This document shows, piece by piece, positions 1-10,651 of a stretch of 64,000 nt of DNA (positions are counted from its first letter, which is position 1; every line of letters begins with the position of its first letter). Position numbers and translations under genes: made by a program. Origin of the DNA: Eulemur rufifrons (lineage: Eukaryota; Chordata; Mammalia; Primates; Lemuridae); contig NW_027182877.1 of assembly GCF_041146395.1 (NCBI RefSeq), positions 298,501 to 362,500 on the forward strand, in the 5' to 3' direction. The notes beneath the pieces were generated by a model. That model had not been told where the DNA came from and searched no databases. It worked only from the letters and a program-made list of their open reading frames with translations.

Positions 1-121
1 TTAGGGTGAGAGGCAAGAGTAAGGGTCAGGGATTAGGGTTACTGTTAGGAGTTAGATTCAGGGCTTACGAAGGGTTTGGTTTAGTGATAGGGTTAGGGCT
101 TACGTTTAACGGTGTGTGTTA

Positions 122-252
122 GGGCACGGGCCCCATCTAATGTACGGGGCACTGTGGGTGTGGAGCAAGGCTGCGTCCCCACTTCATCTTACCCTTGGTG
201 TTGGGCTTCAACTGTCACGCAGGACAAAGGCAGAGGCTCATGAAACGCATGG
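122..252 (+). repeat. B-like box B0, diverged and 3'-truncated
   Basis: The flank before it (AGGGCTTACGTTTAAC) matches the usual B-box flank AGGGCTTAGATTTAGC, and the box opens with GGGCACGGGCCCCATCTAAT as a B box would. The middle is strongly diverged. CACGCAGGACAAAGGCAGAG and CGCATGG can still be aligned with other boxes. It stops after CGCATGG and returns to repeat, so the usual 3' part with ATTGTAGGCTT is missing. I saw no second copy of this version in the window. Confidence 0.6.
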
Positions 253-857
253 TTAGGATTAAGGTTTAAGGTTAGGGTCAAGGTTGAGGGTTAGGGTGAG
301 GGTTAACAGTTAGAGTTAGGGTAAGGGGGTTAGGGATAGGGTTAGGGTTAAGGGTTAGGTTTATGGTTCAGGTTTAAGGTTAGCGTTAGAGGGTAGGGTT
401 AGTGTAACTGTAGGTCAGTGTTGCGGTTAGATCTCTAGGCATTAGGGTAAAGGTCAGGGTTAGGGTTAAGAGTTAGGGTTAAGTTTAATGGTTAAGGATT
501 GGGATTAGGGTTGAGGGTTAGGGTTAAGATTATGGGTAATGACTCAGGATCAAAGGTTAGGGTTATTTTTAGGCGTAGGGTTAGCGTAAGGGGTTAGGGT
601 TAATGTTAGTGTTGTTGGTAGGGTTAAGGTTAGGGTTGGCGTTTCAGAATTAGGGATTAGGTGTTATGGTTATGGCTAGGAGTTAGCGTTAGATTTACGG
701 TATAGGTCTTGTTCTCAGGGTGTCATGCATTAACGTTAAGATAAGGGGTTAAAGTTAGGGTTACGGTGAGCTTTACCTGTTAAGGTGAGCAGTAGGATCA
801 GGGTTAGGTGTTATGTTCTGGGTTAGGGTTATGGGTGAGGGGTAGGGTTTATCCTTA

Positions 858-1051
858 GGGCACGGGCCCTGTATGCACTAGGAGGCGAAGTTAGGGGTCT
901 GTGATGGTCGCTGGGAACCCACTCTATCGCACGCAGTGTATGGGCCTCTGGGTTTCATGCAGGACACTGTGGCAGAGCCGGCTTTCATGCATGGCTTAGC
1001 AGGATTGTAGGCTTTCAAAACTCTGAGAAAGCAAGAAGTCTGAGAATTAGA
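858..1051 (+). repeat. A box A1, subtype b
   Basis: Starts GGGCACGGGCCCTGTATGCA and ends AAGTCTGAGAATTAGA. The b subtype is marked by CACTAGGAGGCGAAG, GGTCGCTGGGAACCC and GCTTTCAAAACTCTGAG. It is a close inverted counterpart of A19 (23494-23684), differing at only a handful of sites, but it keeps AAGCAAGAAG where the amplified b boxes lack three bases. Confidence 0.85.
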
Positions 1052-1385
1052 TTTCGGGTTAGGATTACGGCACGGTTTAGGGATGAAGATTAGTGGTTAG
1101 GGTGAGGGCTTAGGGTTAGGGGTTAGGGTTAGGGTTAGGGTTGCTGGTAGGGTGAAGGTTAGGTTTGACGTTTTAGAATTAGGGATGAGGTGTTACGGTT
1201 ATGACTATGGTTTAGGATTAGAATTACGGGATAGGGCTTCTTCTCAAGGTGTTATGCATTCACGTTAAGTTAAGGGGCTAAGTTAGGGTTACGGGGAGGT
1301 TTATGTTTTAAGGTGAGCAATAGGATCAGGGTTAGGTGTTATGTTCAGGGTGAGGGTTATCTGTTAGGGGTAGTGTTTATACTTA

Positions 1386-1584
1386 GCGTACGGGCCCTGT
1401 CTGCACTGGGCGGGGGGCTGGGGTTAGGGGGATGGGATTGTCCCCGGGAACACACTCTATCGTACGCTGGGTATGGGCTCCTGGGTTTCATGCAGGACAC
1501 AGTGGCAGAGCCCCCTTTTACTCATGGCATGGGAGGGTTGTAGGCTTTCTAAACTCTGAGAAAGCAAGAACTCTGAGAATTAGA
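1386..1584 (+). repeat. A box A2, subtype a
   Basis: The a subtype has GCGTACGGGCCCTGTCTGCA, a G-rich stretch and CCCCGGGAACACACTC. It matches A15 and A18 on the right arm in inverted orientation. It lies 528 bp after A1; the b-to-a spacing in the 3433-bp unit is 524 bp. Confidence 0.85.
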
Positions 1585-3200
1585 TTTAGGGGTAGGATTC
1601 TGGTAATGTTTAGGGATGAAGATTAGTGTCAGGGTGGGGTCTTGGGTTAGGGGTTGGGGTTAAAGGTTAGTGTTAGGTTTAACAGTTACAGTTAGGTTTA
1701 CGGTTAAGTCTCAGGGTTCGGGTTAAGGTTTGGGTTTAGCGTTTGGCACAGGGGTAGGCTTCAGTGTTAGCTTCATGGTTAAAGATTAGGAGTAGGGTTA
1801 GTGCGAGGGTTAAGGGTAAGGGTCAAGATTAAGGGTTCAGGTTGGGGTTAGGCTTAGGTTTAGGGTTAGGGGTCAAGGGTCAGGTTTAGGGTTAAGTGTT
1901 GGGCTTAGGGTTGGGGTTTAGTGTTAAGTTTATCGTTAAGGATTAGGGTTAGGGTCAGGGTTAAATGCTTGGGTGCGGGTAATGGTTAGGGTCAGGGTTA
2001 AGGTTTATGGATAGGGTTAGTGTTAAGGGTTCACGGGTAGGTTTAGGGTTCAGGGTTAGAGTTAGCATTAGGGCTTAAGGTTAGGATTAGGTGGTAGGTT
2101 AGATTTTAGGGTTAGATCTAGGCGTTAGAGTAAGGGTTAAGAGATAGGGTTAGGTTTAATGCTTAGGATTAGGGTTAGGGTTTGGGGTTAAAGTAAGTGT
2201 TAGGGGTTAGGTTTAAGGATCAAAGGTTAGGGTTATTTTTAGCTGTAGTGTTAGGGTTAGGGATAAGGGATAAGGTTGGCGTGAGGGTTTTCCTTACTGT
2301 TAGGGTTAAGGGTCAGGCTTAGATTAAAGGTTAAGGTTAGGGTCAGCGTTAAGGGTTAGGGTGAGGGTTAACGGTTACGGTAAAGGTTAAGCGTTAGTGT
2401 TAGGGATTAGCGATTAGGGTTTTTGGTAAGTGTTAGGGTTAGGAGTTAGTGTTTTATGAAGGGGTATGGTTAGAATTAGGATTGGGGTTAGTGTTAGGGT
2501 TAGGTTTAGGAGTTAGGTTTAGGGTAAAAGGATAGGATTAGCGTTAAGGGTTGGGCTCAGGTTTAGGGTTAAAGTTTAGTGTTAGGGTTAATGTTTAGTG
2601 TTATGGTCCAGTTTAAGTGTTAGGGTGAGGGTTAACGGTTAGGATTAGGCTTAGAGGTTGGGGATATAGTGAGGGTTCAGTGTTAGGGTTAGGTTTAGGG
2701 TTCAGGGTTAAGGTTAGCTGTAGGGGTTATGGTTAGGGTTAGGTGTTAGGTTAGTGTCAGGGTTAGGTCTAGTCGTGAGGGTAAGGTTTAGGGTTAGCTT
2801 TAAGAGCTAGGGTTAGGTTGAATGGATAGGATTAGGATTAGGGTTAAGGGTTAGGGTAAGGCTTAGGGGTTAGGGTGAAGGGTTAAGGGTTTTTGTTAGG
2901 CATAGCGTTGGGGTTAGAAGTAAGGGTTACTGTCAGTGTTAGGGTTGTAGGCAGGGTTACGGTTAGAGTTAGCGGTTTAGAATTAGGGTTAGGGATTAGG
3001 TGTTACAGTGACGACTAGGAGATAGGGTTAGAATTATGGGATAGGGGTTGTTCTCAGGGAATGGGTTATGCACTAACGTTAGGATAAGAGGTTAAAGTTA
3101 GGCTCACGGTGAGGTTTACGTGTTAAGGGGAGAAATAGGAACAGGGTTAGGTGTTATGTTCACGGTGAGGGATATCTGTTACAGGTATTTTTTATGCTTA
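1585..3200 (+). repeat. Long inter-box spacer of degenerate TTAGGG repeat
   Basis: This 1.6-kb spacer between an a and a c box is longer than the roughly 1.0-kb a-to-c spacer of the 3433-bp unit. Landmarks inside it (ATGAAGGGGTATGGTTAGAA near 2457 and TTCCTTACTGTTAGGG near 2292) recur inverted in the 1.87-kb unit (near 60390 and 60572, and again near 62250 and 62427). It is therefore the inverted relative of that second repeat family rather than of the 3433-bp unit. Confidence 0.65.
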
Positions 3201-3402
3201 GCGCACGGGCCCTGTCTGCCTTAGGCGGGGGTGGGGGGAGGTTAGGGGACTGGGATTGTCACCAGGATCCCACTGTATCGTACTCTGGGTATGGGCCCGT
3301 GGGTTTGATGCAGGACACAGTGGTAGAGCCTCCTTTCACGCATGGCATGGGAGGATTGCAGGCTTTCTAAACTCTAAGAAAGCAAGAAGTCTGAGAATTA
3401 GA
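3201..3402 (+). repeat. A box A3, subtype c
   Basis: The c subtype starts GCGCACGGGCCCTGTCTGCC and contains CCCGTGGGTTTGATGCAGG and AACTCTAAGAAAGC. It matches A17, A20 and the c boxes of the main array in inverted orientation. The preceding flank with the ATGCACTAACGTTA-type landmark is also shared. Confidence 0.85.
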
Positions 3403-3947
3403 TTTAGGGTTAGGATTCTGGTTAGAGTTAAGGATGAAGTTTAGTGTTAGGGTGAGGGCTTAGGGTTAGGGATTAGGGTTAGGGTTAATGGTTACTCTTA
3501 GGTTTAACGGTTACAGTTCGGTTTAGGGTTGAGGTTTACGGTTAGGGTTAAGATGAGGGGTTAGGGTTTGGTATAGGGTTAGGGTTAGGTACAGGGTTAG
3601 GGTTAAGTGTTAGGTTTACGGTTGAAGATTAGGATTAGGGTTAGGATTAAAGGTTAGCGTGAGAGTTAACGGTTAGGGTTAAGGTTAAGAGTTAGGGTTA
3701 GGGTTTAGGTTTAGGGTTAAGGGTTAGGGTTAGCTTTAGGGTTCGAGTTATGTGTTAGGGTTTGTGTTAGAGGTTAGGGTTAGGTTTACTGTCCACGGTT
3801 AGGGTTACGTTTAGGGGTTAGCATTAGGGTTAAGGATTAGGTTTAGGGTAAGGGTTTAGAGTTAGTGTTGGGCTTTAGGCTCGGGGCTTAGGTTCAGGGT
3901 CAGGGGTTAGTGTTGGTGGTAGGGCTTAGATTTATCGGTCAGTTTAA

Positions 3948-4133
3948 GGGCACAGGACCTGGTTAATCTACGGTGAGAGGGGTGCGGTCGGAGTCATCAC
4001 GAAAGCACAACATCATTCCCTGGGCCCTGGAACAAGATCTACATGCAGGACTCAGGCAGAGCCTCATCTCACACATGGCATGGCTGTATTGTAGGCTTGC
4101 TTCACTCGGGAATGGAAGTAGTGTCAGAATTAG
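3948..4133 (+). repeat. B box B1
   Basis: Starts GGGCACAGGACCTGGTTAAT, then GGTGAGAGGGGTGCGGTCGG and CATTCCCTGGGCCCTGGAAC. It ends GGAAGTAGTGTCAGAATTAG. It is the inverted counterpart of B10 (21077-21263); translations of the two in the same frame are about 85-90% alike, showing recent common origin without implying coding. Confidence 0.85.
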
Positions 4134-4951
4134 GGTTAGGGTTGGGGTTAGGGGTTTCGAGTTAGGGGTTAGGCTTGGAGTCAGGGTTAGGTGCTAGGGA
4201 TTAGTGGTTAGGGTTAGAGTTAGTGTTACGGGTTAGGTGTTAACTCTGGTTTAGGGGGCCAGGGTAAGGTTTAGGTTTGGAGTTAGTGTTAGGGTTAGGC
4301 GTTAGGGTTAAGGGATAGGGTTAGGGTTAAGGGTTAGGCTTAGGGTAAGGGTTCAGGTTTAGGGTTAGGGTCACGGTTAAGGGTTAGGGTGAGGGTTAAC
4401 AGTTAGGGATAGGGTTAGGGGGTTAGGGATAGGATTAGGGTTAAGGGTTAGGTTTATGGTTCAGGTTTAAGGTTAACATTAGGGGGTTAGGGTTAGTGTT
4501 AACTGTAAGTCAGTGTTAGTGTTAGATCTCTAGGCATTAAGGTAAAGGTTAGGTTTAAGGTTAAGTGTTAGGGTTATGTTTAATGGTTAGGCTTGGGATT
4601 AGGGTTAAGTGTTAGGGTTAAGGTTAGGGGTTATGACTAAGGATCAACGGTTAGGGTTATTTTTATGCGTAGGGTTAGGGTAAGGTGTTAGGGTTAGTGT
4701 TAGTGTTGTTGGTAGGGTTAAGGTTAGGGTTGGCGTTTCAGAATTCGGGATCAGGTGTTATGGTTATGGCTAGGAGTTAGCGTTAGAATTACAGTATAGT
4801 GCTTTTTCTCAGGGTGTCATGCATTAACGTTAAGATAAGGTGTTAAAGTTAGGGTTATGGTGAGCTTTACCTCTTAAGGTGAGCAGTATGATCAGGGTTA
4901 GGTGTTATGTTCTGGGTTAGTCTTATGGGTGAGGGGTAGGGTTTATGCTCT

Positions 4952-5144
4952 GGGCACGGGCCCTGTATGCACTAGGAGGCAAAGATAGGGGTCTGTGATG
5001 GTCGCTGGTAATCTACTCTATCGTATGCAGTGTATGGGCCTCTGGTTTCCTGCAGGACACTGTCGCAGAGCGGGCTTTCATGCATGGCTTAGTAGGATTG
5101 TAGGCTTTCAAAACTCTGAGAAAGCAAGAAGTCTGAGAATTAGA
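4952..5144 (+). repeat. A box A4, subtype b
   Basis: Has the b-type CACTAGGAGGCAAAG and GCTTTCAAAACTCTGAG. It matches A16 in inverted orientation; both share GCGGGCTTTCATGCATGG. It lies 525 bp before A5, almost the same as the 527 bp between A16 and A15. Confidence 0.85.
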
Positions 5145-5476
5145 TTTCGGGTTAGGATTACGGCACGGTTTAGGGATGAAGATTAGTGTTAGGGTGAGGG
5201 CTTAGGGTTAAGGGTTAGGGTTAGGGTTAGGGTTGATGGTAGGTTGAAGTTTAGGGTTGGCACTTTAGAATATGGATGAGGTGTTATGGTTATGGCTAGG
5301 GATTAGGTTTAGAATTATGGGATAGGGCTTCTTCTTTGGGTGCTATGCATTAACGTTAACATAAGGGGATAAATTAGTGTTATGGTTAGGTTTATGTTTT
5401 AAGGTGAGCAACAGGATCAGGGTTAGGTTTTATGTTTGGAGTTAGGGTTATCTGTTAGGGATAGTGTTTTTGCTTA

Positions 5477-5672
5477 GCGCACGGGCCCTGTCTTCACCAG
5501 GAGGGGGGGGGGTTAGGGACTAGGATTGCCACTGGGAACCCGCTCTATCATGCACTAGTTATGGGCCCCCGGGTTTCTTGCAGGACACAGTGGCAGAGCC
5601 TCCTTTTACTCATGACATGGGAGAATTGTAGGCTTTCTAAACTCTGAGAAAGCAAGAAGTCTGAGAATTAGA
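5477..5672 (+). repeat. A box A5, subtype a
   Basis: Opens GCGCACGGGCCCTGTCTTCA and contains an uninterrupted run of 10 G at 5503-5512, then GCCACTGGGAACCCGCTC. By position it pairs with A15 on the right arm. Confidence 0.82.
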
Positions 5673-6179
5673 TTTAGGGGTAGGTTTATGGTAATGTTTA
5701 GGGATGAAGGTTAGTGTTAGGGTGCGTTCTGAAGGTCAGTGGTTAGGGTTAAAGGTTAGTGTTAGGTTTAACCGTTACAGTCAGGTTTATGGTTATGTTT
5801 TAGGGTTAGGGTTAAGGTTAAGGTTTAGCGTTTGGTACAGTGTTAGGCTTAAGTTTTAGCTTTAGGGTTAAAGATTAGGATTAGGGTTAGGGTTAAGGGC
5901 TAGTGTGAGGGTTAATGATAAGGATCAAGACTAAGGGCTAGGGTTTTTGTTAGTGTTAGGAATAAGTCTTCGTGTAGGCTTTAGGGTTAGCGTTAAGTGT
6001 TATGGTTAGGGTTAGGTTTAGGGTTCATGGTTAGTGTTATGTTTATGGGTTAGTGTTAGGGTTAGGGATTAGGTTTAGGGTAAGGTTTTAGAGTTCGTGT
6101 TCAGCGTTACGGTCGGAGCTTATGTTTACGGTTAGGGGTTAGTGTTAGTGTTAGGGCTGAGATTTAGCTTTTAGTTTAA

Positions 6180-6365
6180 GGGCACAGGACCTGTTTTATT
6201 TACGGTGAGAAGGGTGCTGTCGGAGTCTCCACGAAAGCACAAAATCGTTCCCTGATCCTTGGGAAAGGACCTACATGCAGGACTCAGGTGGAGCCTCATC
6301 TCACGCATAGTATAGCTGTATTGTAGGCTTGCTTCACTCTGAGAATGGAAGTAGTGTGAGAATCA
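6180..6365 (+). repeat. B box B2
   Basis: Starts GGGCACAGGACCTGTTTTAT and ends GTAGTGTGAGAATCAG. The CGCATGGCATGG core has decayed to CGCATAGTATAG. By position it pairs with B9 (18861-19046). Confidence 0.83.
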
Positions 6366-7030
6366 GGGTTAGGGTTTGGGTTAGGGGTTTGGAGTTTGGG
6401 ATTATGGTTCGAGTCAGGGTTAGGTCCTAGGGATTAGGAGTTAGGGTTAGTGTTAGGGATAGGGGTTAGTTGTTGGGTTTGGGTTAGGGTGCTAGGGTTA
6501 GGTTTAGGGTTGGGGTTAATATTAGGGTTAGCGTTTAGGGTTAAAGGATAGGATTATGGTTAAGGGTTTGGCTTAGGGTTAGGGTTAAGGGTTAGTGTTA
6601 AGGTTTAGGGTTAAGTTCAGGGTTACGTGTTAGGGTGAGGGTTAACAGTTAGGGTTATGGTTAGGGTCTTAGGGGTAGGGTTAGGGTTAGAGTTAGGGGT
6701 TAGGATTAAGGGTGAAGTGTTAGGGTTATTTTTAGGCATAGTTTTAAAGTTAGGGGCTAGGGTAATGTTTGGTTTGATGGTAGGTTTAAGGTTAGGGTTA
6801 GCAGTTTAGAATTCGCATTAGGGATTAGGTGTTATGGTTATGGCTTGGAGTTAGGGTTAGAATTCAGAGATAGGAGTTGTTCTCAGGGTAAGTGTTATGC
6901 ATTAACGTTATGATAAGGGGTTAAATTTAGGGTTATGGTGAGATTTACATTTTAAGGTGAGCAATGGGATCAGGGTCAGGTGTTATGTTCAGGGTTATGG
7001 TTAGGGGTGAGGGGTAGGGTTTATGCTTAC

Positions 7031-7227
7031 GACTCGGGCCCTGTCTGCACTAGGCAGGGGGGGAGGGGTTTGGGGTTGCGATTGTCGTCGGGAACCCACT
7101 CTAGTGTATGCTGAGTATGGGCACTGGGGTTTCCGGCAGGACACAGTGGTAGAGCCTCCTTTTATTCATGGCATGGGAGGATTGTAGGCTTTCTAACGCT
7201 GAGAAAGCAAGAAGTCTGATAATTAGA
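7031..7227 (+). repeat. A box A6
   Basis: Opens with the altered GACTCGGGCCCTGTCTGCAC, carries GTCGTCGGGAACCCACTC, and ends AAGTCTGATAATTAGA. It has lost a few bases around CTTTCTAACGCTGAG. By order it pairs with A14 on the right arm. Confidence 0.82.
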
Positions 7228-7700
7228 TTTAGGGTTAGGATTATAGTTAGGGTTAGGAATGAGGTTAGTGCTAGGGTGAGGGATTAGGGCTAGGGATTAT
7301 GGGTAGAGTAAAGGTTAAATGTTAGAGTTAGGTTTAACGGTTACAGTTAGGTTTAGGGTTACGTTTTAGGGTGAGGGTTATGGTTAGGGGTTAGGGTTTG
7401 GTACAGGGTTAGGGTTAAGTGTTAGGTTTAGGGTTAAAGATTAGAATTCGGATTAGGGTTGACGGTTAGTGTGAGTGTTAATGGTTAGGTTTGTGTTTAA
7501 GGGTTAGGGTTAGGGTTTAGGGCTAGTGTTAAGCGTTCGTGTTAGATTTAGGGTTAGAGTAAAGTGTTATGGTTAGGGTTATGGGTTAGCATTAGGGTTA
7601 AAGGTTAAGGGTTAGGTTTATTTTCAGGCACAGGGTTAGGATTAGGTGTTAGGGTTAGTGTTACCGTTAAGGTTTTTTGTAGGCTTAAGGTTAGGTTTAG

Positions 7701-7930
7701 CAGTTTAGAATTAGGATTAGGGATTAGGTGTTATGGTTATGGTAAGGAGTTAGGGTTAGAATTATGGCATAGGGGTTGGTCTCAGGGTCAGTTTTATGCT
7801 TAAAGTTAGGGTAAGCGGTTAAAGTTAGTGTTACGGTGAGCTTTACGTGTTAAGGTGAGCAATAGGATCAGGGTTAGGTTTTATGTTCAGGGTTAGGGTT
7901 ATGGGTGAGGGGTAGAGTTTATACTTAGGG
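7701..7930 (+). repeat. A-box upstream flank with its A box missing
   Basis: This has the segment that precedes every A box: CAGTTTAGAATTAGGATTAG, ATGGTTATGG, a decayed ATGCTTAAAGTTAGGG landmark, AAGGTGAGCAATAGGATC, and GTTTATACTTAGGG. At the exact point where the box should start (GGGCAC...), it runs into TTAGGGTTAGGGTTAGG instead. A second complete flank follows from about 8025 and leads into A7. I infer that an A box was deleted here, or that two flanks were joined. Confidence 0.65.
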
Positions 7931-8243
7931 TTAGGGTTAGGGTTAGGATTTAGGCTTAAGGATCAAGGGTTAGGGTTAGGGTTAGTGTTAGGGCTGTTGG
8001 TAGGGTTAAATTTAGGGTTAGCAGCTTACAATTAGGTATTAGGTTTTACAGTTATGAATAAGAGTTAGGGTTAGAATTATGGGATAGGTGTTGTCCTCAG
8101 GGTAAGTATTATTCATTAACGTTAGGATAAGGGGTTAGGGTTAGGGTTATGGTGAGTTTTACATGTTAAGGTGAGCAATAGGATCAGGGTCAGATGTTAT
8201 GATCAGGGTTATGGTTATGGGTTAGGGGCAGTGTTTATGCTTA

Positions 8244-8437
8244 GGGCACAGGCCCTGTCTTCACTAGGTGGGGGGGCTCGGAGGCTGGGATTGTCACCAG
8301 GAACCCACTCTATCGTATGCTGGGTATGGGCCTCTGGGTTTCATGCAGGGCACAGTGGCAGAGCCTCCTTTCATGCATGGCATGGGAGGATTGTAGGCTT
8401 TCTAAACTCTGAGAAAGCAAGAAGTCTGAGAATTAGA
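8244..8437 (+). repeat. A box A7
   Basis: A well preserved A box: GGGCACAGGCCCTGTCTTCA, GTCACCAGGAACCCACTC, CATGCAGGGCACAGTGG, ending AAGTCTGAGAATTAGA. The following flank is shortened: it jumps from GGGCTTAGTGTTAGGG straight to GGGTTTGGTACAGGG, omitting about 170 bp seen after other A boxes. Confidence 0.85.
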
Positions 8438-8850
8438 TTTAGGGTTAGGATTACGGTTAGGGTTAGGGATGAAGTTTAGTGTTAGGGAGAGGGCTTAGTG
8501 TTAGGGATTAGGGTTTGGTACAGGGTTAGGGTTAAGTGTTCGGCTTAGGGGTAAAGATTAGGATTAGTGTTAGGTTTAAGGGTTAGCTGAGGGTTAACGG
8601 TTAGGGTTAAGGTGAAGGGTTAGGGTTAGGGTTTAGGGTTAGGATTAGGGGTTCGTGTTAGGTTTAGGGTTACACTTAAGTGTTAGGGTTTAGGTTCAGG
8701 TTTAGGGTTCATGGTTAAGGTTATGTTTAGGGGTTAGGTTTAGGGGTTAGGTTTGGTGTAAGGGTATAGTGTTAGTGAAGGGAGTTTGGGTCAGGGTTTC
8801 TGTTTAGGGTAGGGGTTAGTGTTAGGACTTAGATTTAGCGATTAGTTTAA

Positions 8851-9037
8851 GGTCAGAGGACCTGTTTAATCTATGGTGAGAAGGGTGTGGAATCGGTCGC
8901 TGAGACACCACAGCATTGTACCCTGGGCCTTGGGCTCAGACGTACATGCAGGAATCAGGGGGAGCCTGTTCTCATGCATGGCATGGTTGTATTGTAGGCT
9001 TGGTTAACTCTTAGAATGGAAGAAGTGTGAGAATTAG
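8851..9037 (+). repeat. B box B3
   Basis: Starts GGTCAGAGGACCTGTTTAAT and carries GGTCGCTGAGACACCAC, a version of B shared with B4, B5, B6, B8 and B9 but not with B1, B10 or B11. Ends AGAAGTGTGAGAATTAG. Confidence 0.83.
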
Positions 9038-9344
9038 GGTTATGGTTAGGGTTAGGGATTTGGGTTTAGGAGAGAGTGTTCAAATGAGGGTTAGGGGTTA
9101 GGCATTAGGGGTTAGGGTTAGTGTTAGGGTTAGGGGTTGGGGTGAGGGTTGGGTTAGGGGCTAGGGTTAGGTTTAGGGTTGGGGTTAGTGTTAGCGTTCG
9201 AGTTAGGGATTAGAGTTAGGGTTAAGGGATAGGATTAGGGTTAAGAGTTTGGCTTAGGGTTCAGGTTAAGGGTTAGGGTTATGGTTAAAGATTAGTGTTA
9301 GTTTAAACAGTTACAGTTAGGTTTAGGGTTAAATTTTAGGGTGA

Positions 9345-9387
9345 GGGCTTTTTAAACTCTGAGAGAGGAAGACGTCTGAGATTAAGA
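9345..9387 (+). repeat. A box fragment A8, 3' tail only
   Basis: Only the last 40 bp or so of an A box remain: GCTTTTTAAACTCTGAGAGA, then GACGTCTGAGATTAAGA. Directly before it is GGGTGAGGG, normally found about 80 bp downstream of an A box. The join lies in the shared bases GGGCTT / AGGCTTT, which suggests recombination through a very short homology. The normal post-box flank follows. Confidence 0.65.
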
Positions 9388-9950
9388 TTTAGGGATAGGA
9401 TTATGGTTAGGATTAGGGATGACGATTAGTGTTAGGGTGAGGGCTTAGGGTTAAGGGTTAGGGATAGAGTTAGGGTTAAGGTTAGTGTTAGTTTTAACGG
9501 TTAAAGTTAGGTTTAGGGTTAAGGTTTATTGTCAGGGTTAAGGTCAGGGGTTAGGGTTTCGTACAGGGTAAGAGTTAAGTGTTAGGTTTAGGGTTAAAGA
9601 TTAGCATTATGGTTAGTGTTAAAGGTTAGTGTGAGGGTAAAAGTTTAGGGTTAAGTTTAAGGGCTAGGGTTAGGGGTTAGTGTTAGGGTTAAGGGGTCTT
9701 GTTAGGTTTAGGGTTACAGTTAAGTGTTATGGTTAGTGTTAGGGGTTACGGTTAGGCTTAGGGTTCATGGTTAGTGTAACATTTAGGGGTTAGGGCTAGG
9801 GTTAAATGATAGTGTTAGAGTTAAGGCTTAGGCTTTGGGTAAAGGTTTAGGGATAGGTTTACGGGTTAGGGTTAGTGTCAGGGTTAAATGTTAGGGTGAG
9901 AGTTAACAGTTATGGTTAGGGTTATTGGTTAGGGGTTGTGTTTATGCTTA

Positions 9951-10131
9951 GGGCACGTGCCTTGTCTGCACTAGGCGGAGAGGTTAGGGGGCTAGCATAT
10001 TCGCCGGGAAATCACTCTATCGTATGCTGGGTATTGGCCCCTGGACACAGTGGCAGGGCCTCCTTTCACACATGGCATGGGAGGATTATAGGCTTTCTAA
10101 ACTCTGAGAAAGAAAAAGTCTGAGAATTAGA
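9951..10131 (+). repeat. A box A9 with 12-bp internal deletion
   Basis: At 10044/10045 it reads CCCCTGGACACAGTGGCAGG where other boxes have about 12 extra bases (GTTTCATGCAGG) between CCTGG and ACAC. The missing piece is flanked by GG on both sides, fitting replication slippage. The tail also reads AAGAAAAAGTCTGAG. By order it pairs with A12. Confidence 0.82.
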
Positions 10132-10651
10132 TTTAGGGTTAGGATTATGGTTAGAATTAGGGATGAAGTTTAGTGTTAAGGTGATGCCTTAGGGTTAGGG
10201 GTTAGGTTTAGGGTCAGAGTTAAAGGTCAGTGTTAGGTTTAACAGTTACAGTTAGGTTTAGCGTTAAGGTTTAGTGTTAGGGTTCAGTTTAGGGGATAGG
10301 TTTTGGTACAGGTTAAGGTTTAAGTGTTAAGTTTAGAGTTAAAGATTACAATTAGGGTTAGGTTTAAAGGTAAGTGTGAGGATTAACGGTTAGGGTTAAG
10401 CATGAGGGTTAGGGATTAGGTTTAGTGTTAAGGGTTTATGTTAGTTTAGGGTTAGAGTTAAGTGTTATGGTTAGGGTTAGGGGTTAGGGTTAGATATAGG
10501 GTGCATGGTTAGGGTTACGTTTAGGGGTTAGGGTTACGGGTTAGGTTTAGGGTGAGTGTTTGGTGTTAGTGTTGGGCATTAGGATAAGGGCTTAGGTTTA
10601 GGGTTAGCGTTTAGGTTTAGTGTTAGGGCTTAGATTTAGCGGTTAGTTTAA

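Noticed and set aside
1..300. True terminal telomere at the window start or end
   Set aside because: Exact TTAGGG runs are very short at both edges, and the right end reads CCCTAA, pointing the wrong way for a right-hand chromosome end.
858..1051. A box as a tRNA-derived short interspersed element
   Set aside because: I found no RNA polymerase III A/B promoter pair, no poly-A or simple tail, and no target-site duplications; box edges always meet the same flank, unlike independent insertions.
9351..9387. Insertion sequence or transposon end at the A8 fragment
   Set aside because: The fragment is simply the tail of an A box; no terminal inverted repeats or target duplications were seen.
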